Shown here piece after piece: positions 30,305 to 41,387 of a stretch of 64,000 nt of DNA (its first letter is position 1; every line of letters starts with the position of its first letter). Made by a program: the position numbers and the translations under genes. The notes below the pieces were generated by a model. It was not told where the DNA came from. It saw nothing but the letters and a program-made list of their open reading frames with translations, and did not search any database. This DNA comes from Rhynchopus sp. YZ270_cl-10 (Eukaryota; Euglenozoa; Diplonemea; Diplonemida; Diplonemidae). Location of the stretch: NCBI GenBank assembly GCA_964035575.1, contig OZ037888.1:186001-250000 (forward strand), read 5' to 3'.

Positions 30305-30672
30305 ATATTGCGCACCCGTAATATCGCGCCACCGTAATATCGCGCCGCACTGTATTGGTCAGGTTGCATTTTTTTTTTTTTTTATTTTGGGGGAAACTTT
30401 TTTTTCCCCCACAAAAGGCTGATATATTTTGAAAATTTCGCTGATTTTAAGTATCATTTTCTTTCCTTTAGAATTGAAGAATTGAATGGGGAAGTGAGAG
30501 AGGGTGGGGAAGACTCCCGGGGTAGAACATGGTTTTGCTGTAAGCAACAATACAGCTTCTTCAGTGTTCATTGAGTCTGTTGAAACTGCATATACCAGTA
30601 ACGGACGCAGACAAGAGGCTGCAAATGAGCATTTAAAAAAAAAGGGAGGGGGGAATGGGGCAAAATTTTTGG

Positions 30673-30707
30673 AAGATGAACCTAAGCCTTTTTGTACTTA
30701 GTCACCT
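30673..30707 (+). repeat. DR1 hairpin
   Basis: CCTAAGCCTTTTTGTACTTAG: TAAG stem keeps pairing while the loop is changed. Confidence 0.75.
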
Positions 30708-31020
30708 AAAAAAGCTTCTCGGAAAAGCTTAACAAAACGGGTCGTTTTTTTTTCCGAGAAGGATTTCTATTGAGAACAGAAAAGCGTGGGTAGGGTGCAA
30801 CGTGATGCTACGTCCCTTCCTTTATTTGGCTTAAAATGTTGGAAGAAAAAGCCGCAAAACAAAAACAAAAAAAACTGAAAAAATGTAGGAGTGACACGAA
30901 CGCACAAAGAATCCGCCAATAACAGAGCCATTCATAAAAAGAGTGGACAGACAGAGAGATCAATATAAAAAAAAAATCATAAAAGACGCTGGTCCATCAG
31001 CGAAATCCCTTTCTATTGTG

Positions 31021-31088
31021 TTTGACAAATTGTTGGATTCGTGTTAGTTGCCTCGGGTTGTGTTGCCAGAGTAGTTGCTACTTCCACT
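31021..31088 (+). repeat. DR4 copy, long form
   Basis: GACAAATTGTTGGATTCGTG, GTTGCCTCGGGTTGTGTTGC, then TTCCACT. Confidence 0.7.
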
Positions 31089-31859
31089 TTCTGTTTGTGA
31101 GTCGATACGTGCTTCCTACAGGAACAGGAACAGTCTAAAAAAGAAAAACAAAATGTGATGATAAAAGTTGAGAAGCTGAGCCAAACCTCCCGCGCTTGGT
31201 TCAACCGGAAAGAAACTGGATACTGTCAAAAGCAATGTGTTGCTTTGGGCTTTTGACCCAACTCAAAAGGGAAGAGGCTGTTGACAGGGGAGAGAAAACA
31301 ATAGGGGAGCCTATGCACCGGCTATTCCTTCATTTGGCTCGGAAAATTTGGCGCCTTTCGGCAAAAAAACCCAAAAATAGATGAAACTACCCTATATACC
31401 TCACCAAAAATCATTTTCCGCCGGGTTTCAGGCACTTTTGAGCCTTTTTTCTTCAATTTTTTTTTTGAAAAAAATCTGCAAAAAAACTGAAAATGGCAAA
31501 GGCAAATCCAGTGTAAAATGACAATTTTCAACAAAATGTGCGTTTAAATGTGCCAACGGGCAGCATTTTGTTTAAATTTTTGCTCATTTGAGTCCACAGA
31601 CCCCCAAAAAATGCATTGCCGGGGTCGTAGGTCAAAAAAGACTCAGAAATTTCAATTTAAAATCAAAAGGAGCCAAAATTACCGGTATAGGCTCCCCTAA
31701 AAACAACAACAAAAAAAAAATGCGCATTTTTTTTCCCGAGACTGCGGCTATGCACTTCAGTCACGAAATCTGCACAAAACAAAAAAGAGGGGCAAAAAAT
31801 TGATAGTGCTAAACCTCACCGTCGCTTCGAAAAAAAAAAAAGAAAAAAAAAAAGTTCAC

Positions 31860-31892
31860 AAGATGAAAGCCTCTCGTGCTTAAGTCACCTTT
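31860..31892 (+). repeat. DR1 hairpin
   Basis: AAGATGAAAGC, CTCTCGT, GCTTAAGTCACCTT; left inner arm partly deleted. Confidence 0.7.
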
Positions 31893-33053
31893 TAAACAAA
31901 AAAACGTAGGAACGGATATCCATGAAACGAGAGAGATAGCGTGAGGCAGCTGGTGTGTAGATACGCAGGGTGTCTACACAGGTTATCAATTATTTTTTTT
32001 TGAAAACAAAAATTTGAAGAAGAAAAAAAAAAACAAAAAAACGTGGAATGTGCTCCCGCGCAGGGGTTTCGGGGGTGCGTTCTGCAAATTGTTGCGTTTT
32101 TTTTTTCTCTGTAAGAGTGGTGATGAAACCAATGCTGAATAAAAAAAAATCAATTTGCAGGCACGCACCTTCTGTCAATTCTATTTCCCGTTGCCAAAAA
32201 GAAAGAAAAAATAAAGTCGTTCTCGGGTATTTCTCTCGACAGCCATGAACAGAGACACAAACAGTGTCAAAGTAAACGGCAGCTTCCCCCTCCGCCCCGC
32301 TCATACCTTCTGAGATTTCGGAACAATCTCCTTCTCCACATGAAGGGGGTGGGAAAGACAGCTGCAAAATGCGCTCTGTTCAGTCGGTGTCAGGCACTTA
32401 AAAAAAAACCAAAAAGCAAAACAAAACAAAAAATCGTATTGAAGATTCGAGGGGGGAGGGATTCCTACACCCACCCTGGATGGGGTGTGTTGCCATTTGT
32501 ACCACAAGAAGAACACCGGGAGGACGTCTTCCCAAAAAGTCTTGCCGTCTATTTTTTTTTATTTTTTTGTGCCAAGCACATAAAACGACCAATTGGTATA
32601 GTCTAGGTCTTACAACAACTGCCCCCCCTTGCAGAATGTGTATTGCCTCAGCGGTAAAGTTCCTTCATGGGCACAGATGGATTTGAGTTGGGGAGGAAGA
32701 AGAACAATAAAGTATTTCAACACAATGCATTCAATAAATTGACAGCACAGGTAGGGATCAACAATAAAGAAATAAGGTAGACTGAAGGCCTCACCCATCC
32801 TGATTTTTTTTCCTTGAAAATTTTGGAGCAGTTTGAGTTGGTGTTATGGTGGTATTTAAACCCCCCTCGAACAACACTAAACTAAATTTTCAGGCAAAAA
32901 AAAAACAGCTGGGTTCATACCCAATATCTCATAAAGTTGAATGGTTGTAAAAAAAAATTAAGTTTCATTTTTTTTCTTTCCAATCAAAAGAGAAACGTAC
33001 AAAGGGTTGTTCTATACAGATACATACCCACAAAAAAAAAAGGGGGGGGGTAT

Positions 33054-33544
33054 CAGTCTGCAGACTAAGGATTGGGGGTCTGGTAATTAATTAATTAAAT
33101 GCTAGTCTGCACGGGGTTTCGTAACGAACAATGCAGGCGAAAACGCCGTTATTTGCATTTTTGGGCCGATCCCAGTCAGTGGTGGGGTCAATCTGAAGAA
33201 ATGGACACAATTTTAATGACTTAAATTTTGGACAATATGAGCCCGGTCACTAATAGCTGGGGCCCATTTTCGGCCAAAAATTTCCTCAAAATCCGGGTTT
33301 GTAATATTGACTTCACCTTCGGTTACCCTACCGGGGGGGTGAAGGAAGGTTGTGGAAAAGGGTCCTTATTTGCATTTTTGGGATCCGCCCGTGCAGTGGT
33401 GGGGTCAATCTCGAAAATTGGACAATTTTTTGACCACTTAAATTTTGAGAAATATGAGCCCGATTGCTTATACGTGGGGCCCATTTTCAAAAAAAACCGG
33501 GTGGGTATTGTAATTAATTAAATGATTTCTTAGTCTGCAGTCTG
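33054..33544. mobile_element. hAT-like non-autonomous element 3
   Basis: 491 bp. Ends CAGTCTGCAGACTAAG, inverted with one mismatch; TSD GGGGGTAT at 33046-33053 and 33545-33552. Holds two diverged direct copies of a ~110-bp module (from 33,147 and 33,363) that also occurs in the TA element at 52.9 kb. Confidence 0.82.
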
Positions 33545-33555
33545 GGGGGTATTTC

Positions 33556-33621
33556 TGGTGTGGCGGATTTTGCGGTTTTGGATGGCCCAAAAGGGTCTTA
33601 ATCGTCGGGTCCGCCACACCA
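33556..33621. mobile_element. Tiny MITE, TGGTGTGGC family
   Basis: 66 bp; ends TGGTGTGGCGGA inverted exactly; ATTTC on both sides. Other family copies: about 14,127-14,170, 48,746-48,813, 49,543-49,683, 53,997-54,052. Confidence 0.6.
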
Positions 33622-33623
33622 AT

Positions 33624-33680
33624 TTCATATACCTTTCTATTCTACTGAATAGGGGGTATAATAGGGTGCACTAAATGTAA
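33624..33680 (+). repeat. DR8 copy
   Basis: TTCATATACCTTTCTATTCT, ACTGAATAGG, TATAATAGGGTGCACTAAAT. Confidence 0.8.
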
Positions 33681-33770
33681 CTTTTCCACAAAAGAAAAAA
33701 ATGCATCTCACCGGAGTAACCGGCGGAAACAAGGCACCACTAATAAATTCGAGAGGAAAAAAAAGTTTAT

Positions 33771-33805
33771 GAGATGACCCTAAGCCTCGGCTGCTTAGTC
33801 ACCTT
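33771..33805 (+). repeat. DR1 hairpin
   Basis: GAGATGACCCTAAGC, loop CTCGGCT, GCTTAGTCACCTT. Confidence 0.8.
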
Positions 33806-34136
33806 AGACCTTTAAAAAAATGTTGATAACGATAATTTAAGCTTCATGTGAGTATTAGTCACTTTCAAAAAATATGGAAGTGGGGAAAAGGAAGGGAAGG
33901 GGGAAAGCTGACAGTACAAACCCACCCAGAGAGCGAGCAGCGGCACCAAAGAAAAAAAAAAGGGTTCGTTGATGCACACTGTGAACGCAGTTTTGGACAT
34001 GCCTTCAAAAAAAAGAATTTTTTTTTTGAGGGGTATTCGTCCGCGAGATGGAGTCTGTCAGCGTCTATGGGCGGTAAACAATAAGGCAAAATAAAACAAC
34101 GGCTGGTCTGGTGAAGACCTTTTTTCTCTTTTTCTT

Positions 34137-34185
34137 TTGATAAAATTGTTGGAATAGTGTAGTTGCCATCAGTGCAAACTCCACT
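34137..34185 (+). repeat. DR4 copy
   Basis: AAATTGTTGGAATAGTGTAG, TTGCCATCAGTGCAAACTCC, ACT. Confidence 0.75.
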
Positions 34186-34558
34186 TGTGTTTTTATCCAT
34201 TTTTTAATTATTCCTTTTTAGGGAATACGGAGCATTTGCTGGAACCTCCAAGAAAATGGAGTCGGTGGGGGTCGAGAGGAAGTTGCCTTCCTAAACGTGC
34301 ACAACAAAGGGGAGACGTTATTATGCGGAAGGACTCATTTCTTCACTCAATGTTCCTGAAGCTGACATTTTTTTTTTTCTTCTTCTTGTTTTTTTTTTTA
34401 CAGGCATTTCTCTATAAATACTGTATTCCGGTCAGGCATGACCTATGTGGAGGGGGTGAGACGTCTTCCTCACATCAATGGTGTGAGGCGATTCTATTGG
34501 GCAGCAAACAAACCCGCGGAGGTAGGTTTTAAGTTTACATCATTTAAAAGAAGAACAT

Positions 34559-34590
<32 letters not shown>

Positions 34591-35664
34591 GTCGCAAATA
34601 AATGGGAAAAAGAAAAGGACAAAACGAATAGGCACTCTGGCCTTGATCATTTGTACTTTTTTAAAAAAAACCATCCTTTGAAAAACCCTGCAACAGAATC
34701 CTCCAAACTTTTCATAAAACTAGGGTTCGTCTTTACTTGAGACCCAGCGCCCTTTTTTAGGCAGGCAAGACTTTTGCCTTAGAGCGCTGTCTTTTTTTCC
34801 TAGTACAAGAATAACGTTGTTTTACGAATCAGGTTGGGATCAGACTCTTTTTGGCGGGTTTTGCAATTTTTTTTTAGATTCTCACAAAGATGTAAGGTGT
34901 CGTTTGGCCTGGATGCAGACAGGGAGGGGGAGGGGGAGGGGGAAGAGAGAGAAAGGCTGGTAAGACGAACCCTCATCTTCGTCCTCTTGGCCACTTTCCA
35001 AAAGGCAAAAAAAAAAAAATTGTGAATGTTGACAACGTGCCAACACTTTTGAATGGAGAAAGTGAGTAAATAGTCCCTACAAAAAAAACGTCTCACCGTT
35101 CATCGGCAGACGCAGGGGGCACAGAGAAAAAAAGAAAGTGTCATCTTGGCGTTTCCCTCACTCATGTAGTTGTTTGATGTGTTTACGCTTCTGCACACGC
35201 TATCTCTCTGTTGTGGTGTTGCGGAGCACGGTTGGGTGAGGTGAACGACGTGACACTTTCCGCTCACGAAGTGGTGCGAGTAAGATTATAACAATGCTTG
35301 AAACCTGTGACGTCACAAAATGTTTTTTGTTTTGGTGAAAGACAACATAAATGGTGTTCCGGAGAGGTCCATATTGACATGTCCTTGACATGTCCCCGAC
35401 AGTTGTTCGGTAACACCAATTAAGTCCAGTTTTTTTTTAAATGAGAGAGTTGCTATTTTTTTTCGCAGGGAAGGGGGGGGCGAGTCAAAAAAAAAATTTT
35501 CTCTAATTTGAGCATAGGTAGGAAGTTCTGCAACTACTCGACTGTCTTCTGATGACGTCACAAAAATGGTAAAAATCGTACGACATAGTGTAGAAAAAAA
35601 AAAAAGAGACGATGTAAGTTGGGGTATTTTGAATGAGCTTTTATGAAGCTTTTTTTTTGTTATT

Positions 35665-35715
35665 TGAAAACTTGGTTGTATTAGTGTAGCCACCCTAGAT
35701 AGAGGTGCTCCACTA
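35665..35715 (+). repeat. DR3 copy
   Basis: Core changed to CACCCTAGATAGAGGTGCTCC; TAGTG/CACTA stem kept. Confidence 0.75.
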
Positions 35716-36023
35716 TACTAAACATTGTTATTTTTTTGTTTAGGTTGGGGAAGGGATTGAGGAAAAGACAAAAGGGGTGTCCGGCGAATTCTTGCGGGGG
35801 AAACCCAATTTTCGGGTCTATTTTGTTTTATTTTATTTTGAGAATGAATGAAATAAGAAGCATGGTGGAACCAAAGGGGTGGGAAAAGTAGGGAGGGTGA
35901 TGTTGCATGCAACAGGAATTGATCAAGCCCATGACAAAAAAGGACTTTCGTAAGCCTTCAAAAAAAAGTGAAGTGGAAAGAAAAGAAAAACAAGAGAAAG
36001 GTGCAGGTGGACTGCTTGGGATA

Positions 36024-36048
36024 CCCCCCCCCCCCCCCCCCCCCCCCC
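36024..36048 (+). repeat. C25 homopolymer
   Basis: Uninterrupted run of 25 C, unusual beside the A/T runs that dominate intergenic DNA here. Confidence 0.95.
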
Positions 36049-36229
36049 GTTGTGATATGTGGTTATCATAACATAAAAAGAAACGAACAGCAAGGCATGT
36101 AAGGTAGGGTGTTCTCGTGGAACACACGTACCTCTAAAAAAAAGAAGAAAAAAACTGAATGAACCTCGCAGGTCCAACACATCAGGGTAGAAATACCAAA
36201 GAAAAAGACAAAAAAACAAAAAAGTTGAT

Positions 36230-36264
36230 AAGATGAACCTAAGCCTCTCGTGTTTAGTCACCTT
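36230..36264 (+). repeat. DR1 hairpin, consensus-like
   Basis: Outer arms AAGATGA/TCACCTT, inner CTAAGC/GTTTAG, loop CTCTCGT. Confidence 0.85.
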
Positions 36265-36412
36265 TAAAAAAGATGTGCAATTGTAATCGAATAGGTTGTG
36301 GGAGAGAGGGGAAAAAGAGAAGTTGAAACATGCTAAAAAAAAAATTTAAAAAAAAATTAAAAAAAAATAAAAAACGCAGCTCGGGTTGGGCTCATGCAAA
36401 GAAATGTAAAAA

Positions 36413-36449
36413 GTTGAAATACAAAGCCCTCTCTTGTGGCAGTGTACCT
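36413..36449 (+). repeat. DR2 copy
   Basis: GTTGAAATACAAAGCCCTCT, TGTGGCAGTGTACCT. Confidence 0.85.
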
Positions 36450-36484
36450 AAAGAGGGCTGGAAATGAGAAGAAGAACAGTTTAT

Positions 36485-36519
36485 AAGATGATCCTAAGCC
36501 TCACGCGCTTAGTCACCTT
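36485..36519 (+). repeat. DR1 hairpin
   Basis: AAGATGATCCTAAGC, loop CTCACGC, GCTTAGTCACCTT. Confidence 0.85.
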
Positions 36520-36565
36520 GTAAATATCATCTTCACGCGAGGGTCATTTTCAGAACAAAGAGAAA

Positions 36566-36629
36566 GTTGAAAAGTGCAAAACGCCTCACCATTTACATTC
36601 GGCGAACCGCAGGAGGGGGGCACTGAAAC
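36566..36629 (+). repeat. DR5 copy, diverged
   Basis: GTTGAAAAGTGCAAAACGCC, CGAACCGCAGGAGG, GCACTGAAAC. Confidence 0.65.
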
Positions 36630-37015
36630 ATTATTTCACACAACCCTCAAATAATGCCAATATTATTTCATTGCCCTTGTGGAAATTGTACGTTACCTCC
36701 GCAAAAAAGACGAAATCAAAAGAGAATTTTTTTTTTAGTGAAGATGAACAGATGAACTTAAAAACTGGGATTTTTTTTTTCTCTTCTTTTTGGAATATGG
36801 TATCTGCCATGCGCGGATACATCTCAAAACAATGATGGCTTTTTTTTTGTGTGTTTTTAATTGAAGTTTTCTTTTCCTTTTTTTTCTTCTTCTTCTTTGG
36901 GTGTATGTACCCCATCCGTTGGACAAAGGGGAAGGTACCGCATTTAGTGTGGCTGAAGGGGGGTGATTCGCACTTTTTCCGCACTTTTTCCGCCACCCAT
37001 TCATCCACACCAGTA

Positions 37016-37119
37016 TTCGTGCAAATTATCCGTACAGTAATGTTCGACCGTAAAAATGTTCGACCTTTTCAGGATTTTTTTCTGGAAGTTCGACCTTTTT
37101 TTTTAACGATAATTTTGAA
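37016..37119. mobile_element. TA-flanked MITE, TTCGTGCAAATTAT type
   Basis: 104 bp; ends TTCGTGCAAATTATCCGT and the inverse of ACGATAATTTTGAA; inner GTTCGACC repeats. Same family as 39,638-39,709. Confidence 0.65.
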
Positions 37120-37304
37120 TACACTAACTCTTTCCCCCTTGAAGGAAACGTACACTGCTGCTCAAAGGAAACCCCCCCCCTTTTTTTCTTGAAGATGCAA
37201 AAATATGTCTTCTGAAACCGACACACATACATCTTACCAAGACTTTAGAGGATTGCCGCTGACGAGGCAGCAACTACGTTTTCTTTTTTCTTTTTCTTTT
37301 TTTC

Positions 37305-37354
37305 TGAAAACTTGGTTGTATTGGTGTAGTCACCCCCGAGGATGCACTTCACTA
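37305..37354 (+). repeat. DR3 copy
   Basis: GGTGTAGTCACCCCCGAGG with CACTTCACTATACTA; stem partly lost. Confidence 0.75.
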
Positions 37355-37676
37355 TACTAAACACTTCTACGTGATCCCTGAGTGGCACAATGCCATCATT
37401 TTTCTTTTTTTTCCCAGGGAAAACTCTGCACACAGAGATAAAAGATTACAAAAAAAAATAAAGGAGCGTTCGTTTCGAAGGAGTATCTCAATGAAAGAAT
37501 GAACAAAGAACGTCCTTGAAAGAGAAAAAAATATTGCTCAGAATGATGATGCATAAAACAAGAAACTTATCAGATGAATGCCCCTGGTGACATAAAAAAA
37601 AAGGGGGGGTTACAGTAAGACAACAACCATCGGAGGGGTAAAAAAACCCCTCTTCTAGAGTTTTGAAATACTTGCT

Positions 37677-37735
37677 TCATATACTAACTATTCTACTGAA
37701 TAGATGGTATAATAGGGTGCACTAAAATGTACCCC
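37677..37735 (+). repeat. DR8 copy
   Basis: Close to the copy at 19,519: TTCTACTGAATAGATGG, TATAATAGGGTGCACTAAAA. Confidence 0.8.
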
Positions 37736-37800
37736 TACTGCCCTGAAATACCAAAAAATCCACCTTAGTTTTTACCCCTCCGTTTGTTGCCTTACTATAA

Positions 37801-37835
37801 CTTGAAATCCAAAGCCTTCTCAAACAGAGCACCTT
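37801..37835 (+). repeat. DR2 copy, diverged
   Basis: CTTGAAATCCAAAGCCTTCT, AACAGAGCACCTTT. Confidence 0.65.
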
Positions 37836-37973
37836 TAAAAAAAAAGGGGGGGAAATAGTAACTCTGATAGGTAAGTAAAGGGAAGACTTTTTTTTTCGTT
37901 GATTGCTCAAATACCCTGAAGGGGGGTGATTTGGCGACCGTATCGGAGGAACTATTTTTTTTCCTTTTAAGCT

Positions 37974-38716
37974 CAGTGTTTCCCAGCATCTCACCTAACT
38001 CTGAAAATAGGTGAGATTTTGCGGTTTTGCGGGTTTTTGCATAGGTGTGGCGAGCCCGGGCGCGCTTCGCGCGCCCGGGTCCCCACCTTAGCTCAAGTTG
38101 GGGGCCTCCTGCGGAATGTGAGAATTTCTCGGAGTTCGGCACTTCATTGATATTTGCACCAGGCACACGTGGTATACGAATTATCAGTAAACTCAGTACA
38201 TTTACAAAATTACAAATAAACGGCAGTCATGGCAGGCATGGCACCCAAGCGAAACCACAATACGCGACATTTCTAAAAATTGTTGACATAAATGTCACTA
38301 TCATTGGAAGATTGGGGGGTCAGCTTGTTTTTGTGCCCAAAATTTTTTCAGCACTGCTAACCAGGGACATTGGGAACATAGGGATTTTTGCGGAGCAAAA
38401 AAAAAATCAAACAAATGGCGCCGCAGGCGAAAAAAAATTAGGGTACAGTGTAAAAATCTATCTTTTTACAGCACATAGTCACACACCCAACCCTTTTTTG
38501 CGGAGCAAAAAAGGGAAAATGGCGCCGCAGGCAAAAAAAAATTGAGGTACAGCCTGGATGGTGCGGTCAGCAACCCAGTTCCATGGTACTCCCGTGGTTC
38601 AACCATGATTTTTTTTTTTTTTTTTTTTCCCGCAGGTGAGATTTCTCACCTCACTTTTTTTTTTTTTTTTTTTTTGTGAGATTTCTCACCCCAAAATCTC
38701 ACCGTGGGAAACACTG
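37974..38716. mobile_element. hAT-like non-autonomous element 2
   Basis: 743 bp. Ends CAGTGTTTCCCA inverted; TSD TTTAAGCT at 37966-37973 and 38717-38724. Subterminal GGTGAGATTT repeats. About 200 bp of core (38,049-38,300) is near-identical to the core of hAT-like element 1 at 232-450 although the ends differ. Confidence 0.85.
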
Positions 38717-38961
38717 TTTAAGCTACGCGCTGTAGGTATAAAAAAGAAAATGTTTTGGAGAATTCATCATAAGTTTAACTCTGGGGGGGGGAGAAGAACA
38801 CGTTGTACAAGAGAGATGTGGTCGTGCGTAACAAAAGTATTTTCAGCATATGCGAATCAATAAATTGATAGCATAGGAGGAGGGATCAACAAAAAATGCT
38901 CCCATCATAAAAGTACAAATAAGAAGAGGAAAATAAAAAAAAATAAAAATAAAAAAGAGAA

Positions 38962-39009
38962 GTTGAACGTGCAAACATCGTACCGTATCATCGGCGAACG
39001 CAGGCAGTT
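38962..39009 (+). repeat. DR5 copy, diverged
   Basis: GTTGAACGTGCAAACATCGT, ATCGGCGAACGCAGGCAG. Confidence 0.6.
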
Positions 39010-39637
39010 GTAAAAAGGGAAAAAACAACAATAATTAATTTTGTGTGTCTGAAAGAAAAACCCCATTTCGTGTAATTCTTGTGTAGTACTAAAGTACCGG
39101 GTATTTGGTCACTTTCAGCCACACCATAATTAAAAATAAAATCGCATTTTTTTCTCTGCCATTCCTTCACTGTATTTCAAAAAAAAAGGGGGGGGTGGAG
39201 AAACTTTGTATGTGTGCCAGTGAGCCACAATAAAAAGAGCCTTTTTTCTTTTTGCAGTGAAACAGAATGGAGAAAAAAGCGAAGTTGGGCAGTACTGAAA
39301 AAGAAAAAAAGGGAAGAGGGGAGACGATTAAAAAAAATTGAAAAAAAAAAAAAAACGATAGTTGTGAAAAACCCCCCGCAAAAAGAATATCAACCCCCAA
39401 GAGTCCTGGGATAAACTTTAAATTGCATCCGGGGGAGTCCTTTCGTGGTGATTCCTTTCTGTAAACTCAAGGAAGGTCTACCTGAGGGTGAAGTGCTGGG
39501 ACGGCTTCTCCACACCACGGGCACCTGTGCCAGGAGTGTGTAAAGGCCGCAGTGGAAATGGTTAGGTGTCTCCCTAATGGAAAGACCCGCTCTGAAGAGA
39601 TAAAACAGCACCAGAGGATATCAGCGCATTACCAGTA

Positions 39638-39709
39638 TTCGTACAAAAAAGTATCGACCTAAAAAATCCTTGAAAAAAGGTCGAACATTATTCCGATAAT
39701 TTGTACGAA
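39638..39709. mobile_element. TA-flanked MITE, TTCGTACAAA type
   Basis: 72 bp; ends TTCGTACAAA inverted; inner GTCGACC/GGTCGAAC arms; TA at both borders. Confidence 0.7.
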
Positions 39710-39797
39710 TACGGTACCTGGGTATCTACACTTTGTGCAAATCCACAAAACCCACAAAATTCCCCCAAAACTAAGTCCAATACGAAGAAAATTTTAT

Positions 39798-39830
39798 AAG
39801 ATGACCCTAAGCCTCTCGTGCTTAGTTAGG
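39798..39830 (+). repeat. DR1 hairpin
   Basis: AAGATGACCCTAAGC, CTCTCGT, GCTTAG; outer right arm replaced by TTAGGGGA. Confidence 0.75.
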
Positions 39831-41330
39831 GGACCCTTACAAAAAGTGCTTGTATTCGGCATGTTGTGTCTGTGGGGATGGGATCAAATAAAGCCTGGAG
39901 AAAAAAAAAAACGAAAAAAAAAAGAAAAAGAAAAAGAATTCCGCGTCCAGGGGGCTGCACGGAGTTAAAGAAATGCTTGGTCGAACCTTCTCTCTGTATT
40001 TCTTTTGGGCATCTGTGATTGCTTCACACGACATAAAAAGCGTGCGGCAACAGGAGAACCCAATATCAGCAGGGGAGTAGGGCTGAGTACAAGATAATAA
40101 TAAAAAAATGTGGGTCACTAAATTTGTCGCGAACACCTCTTGGCTAGCATGACGCATCCCATGACCAGACCGGGGTGAACGCACAAAAATAAAAGAAATT
40201 GAAAAACGCAAAAAAAAAAAAAAAACACACACCGGAAATCGGCGCAGACAAAAGAATATTATTTTGTAAGATGAACCTAAGCCTCTCAATGCTTAGTCAC
40301 CCTAAGACAAAAATGTACATCGTGTACACATCAGAACAAAAAGGTTTGAGGGAGGAAAAGGGGGTTAAGATGGCCCTGTTTGGACACCTTAAACGAAAAG
40401 GAATGGGTGGGAATTCGTAGGAAAAACTTCAGTAAGTTGCGGGGAACAGTGCAAATGCCATTGTCAAAAAAAAAAGACACTCCTCAAAAGAGTGTCAAGG
40501 GTCCACCCTCAATGCAGAAAAGATTGGTGCAGACTTCTGCAGGGGGCTGTGTTGTTAGCTCTGATGCTTTGTAAACATTGTTGGAATAGGTATTATACCT
40601 ACACTACAGGTCGACACAATACGTTCCCTTATTTTTTTTCCACACTCTACTCCAGGATTTTGCTCATATCAGAGATTTTTTTCTAAACTGAAATACAACT
40701 CAAATCAATGAAAAACTTCAAAAGTCTACCCACATGACGGCCGCTTTTGTCATGCATCTGTAAGGACAGCCTTGACTGATACTTTCTGTATTAGCACACA
40801 GTCACTTTTGAAAAGGCGAGGTAGCTGGGAACCCTGAGTACAAAAAAAATCAAAACAAAACCAGTCAAGCTGTTTTTGTTTCCTGGGGGAAGCCTTCTTG
40901 AGTTGTTGTAATCTATCGGTTTAAAGTTGAAGCTCAAAGGAACATAATCTCTGGACCAAGTGTCAATATTTTTGGGCACCGGACAAACAAAACCCTCTTC
41001 CTGAACAACGGACATCGTCGCAGTGCGTCCACACAAAACTTTGAAATAAAATCGTCAAAGATGAAGAAAAAACTGTTTTTTTTTTCCCCCTTCTAAAAAA
41101 TTTCTTTATGAAAAATTGGGTAACAATGCCATAAGACAAACAAAAGAAGATTTGTCTACTCGAAAATATTAACACATTACAATTTCTGTAGGTGCAAAAA
41201 AAAATAAAAGAACAAAAGACAAAAAACAAACAAACAAGAAAATAAACACAAGATGCATCAAAACCTTTGCTTTTAACATCTTCAACATAACTCCCTCTCC
41301 CTCCAAAAAAAAGAGAGAAAAAAATTCCTT
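39830..41330. other. Gene-free, repeat-rich DNA
   Basis: One DR1 copy and long A runs. A moderately GC-rich block just before it, 39,419-39,620, has no recognisable product. Confidence 0.55.
40268..40303 (+). repeat. DR1 hairpin
   Basis: AAGATGAACCTAAGC, loop CTCTCAAT, GCTTAGTCACCCT. Confidence 0.85.
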
Positions 41331-41334
41331 TTTT

Positions 41335-41379
41335 TGGAAAACTTGGTATTGGTGAAGTCACCCGAGGATGCACTCCACT
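41335..41379 (+). repeat. DR3 copy beside the CCCH gene
   Basis: GGTGAAGTCACCCGAGGATG then CACTCCACT; just past the CDS end, so probably in its 3' UTR. Confidence 0.7.
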
Positions 41380-41387
41380 CTCCTTTT

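Larger units (their letters stand above)
28630..33045. other. Gene-free, repeat- and homopolymer-rich DNA
   Basis: Besides the DR copies listed there is A/T-run-rich sequence, a short repeat at 32,733 (AATAAATTGACAGC, GGGATCAACAA) related to 38,860, and no convincing frame on either strand. Confidence 0.6.
34190..37010. other. Gene-free, repeat-rich DNA
   Basis: A30 run at 34,560-34,589, C25 run, DR1/DR2/DR3/DR5 copies; all open frames are homopolymer-driven. Confidence 0.6.
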
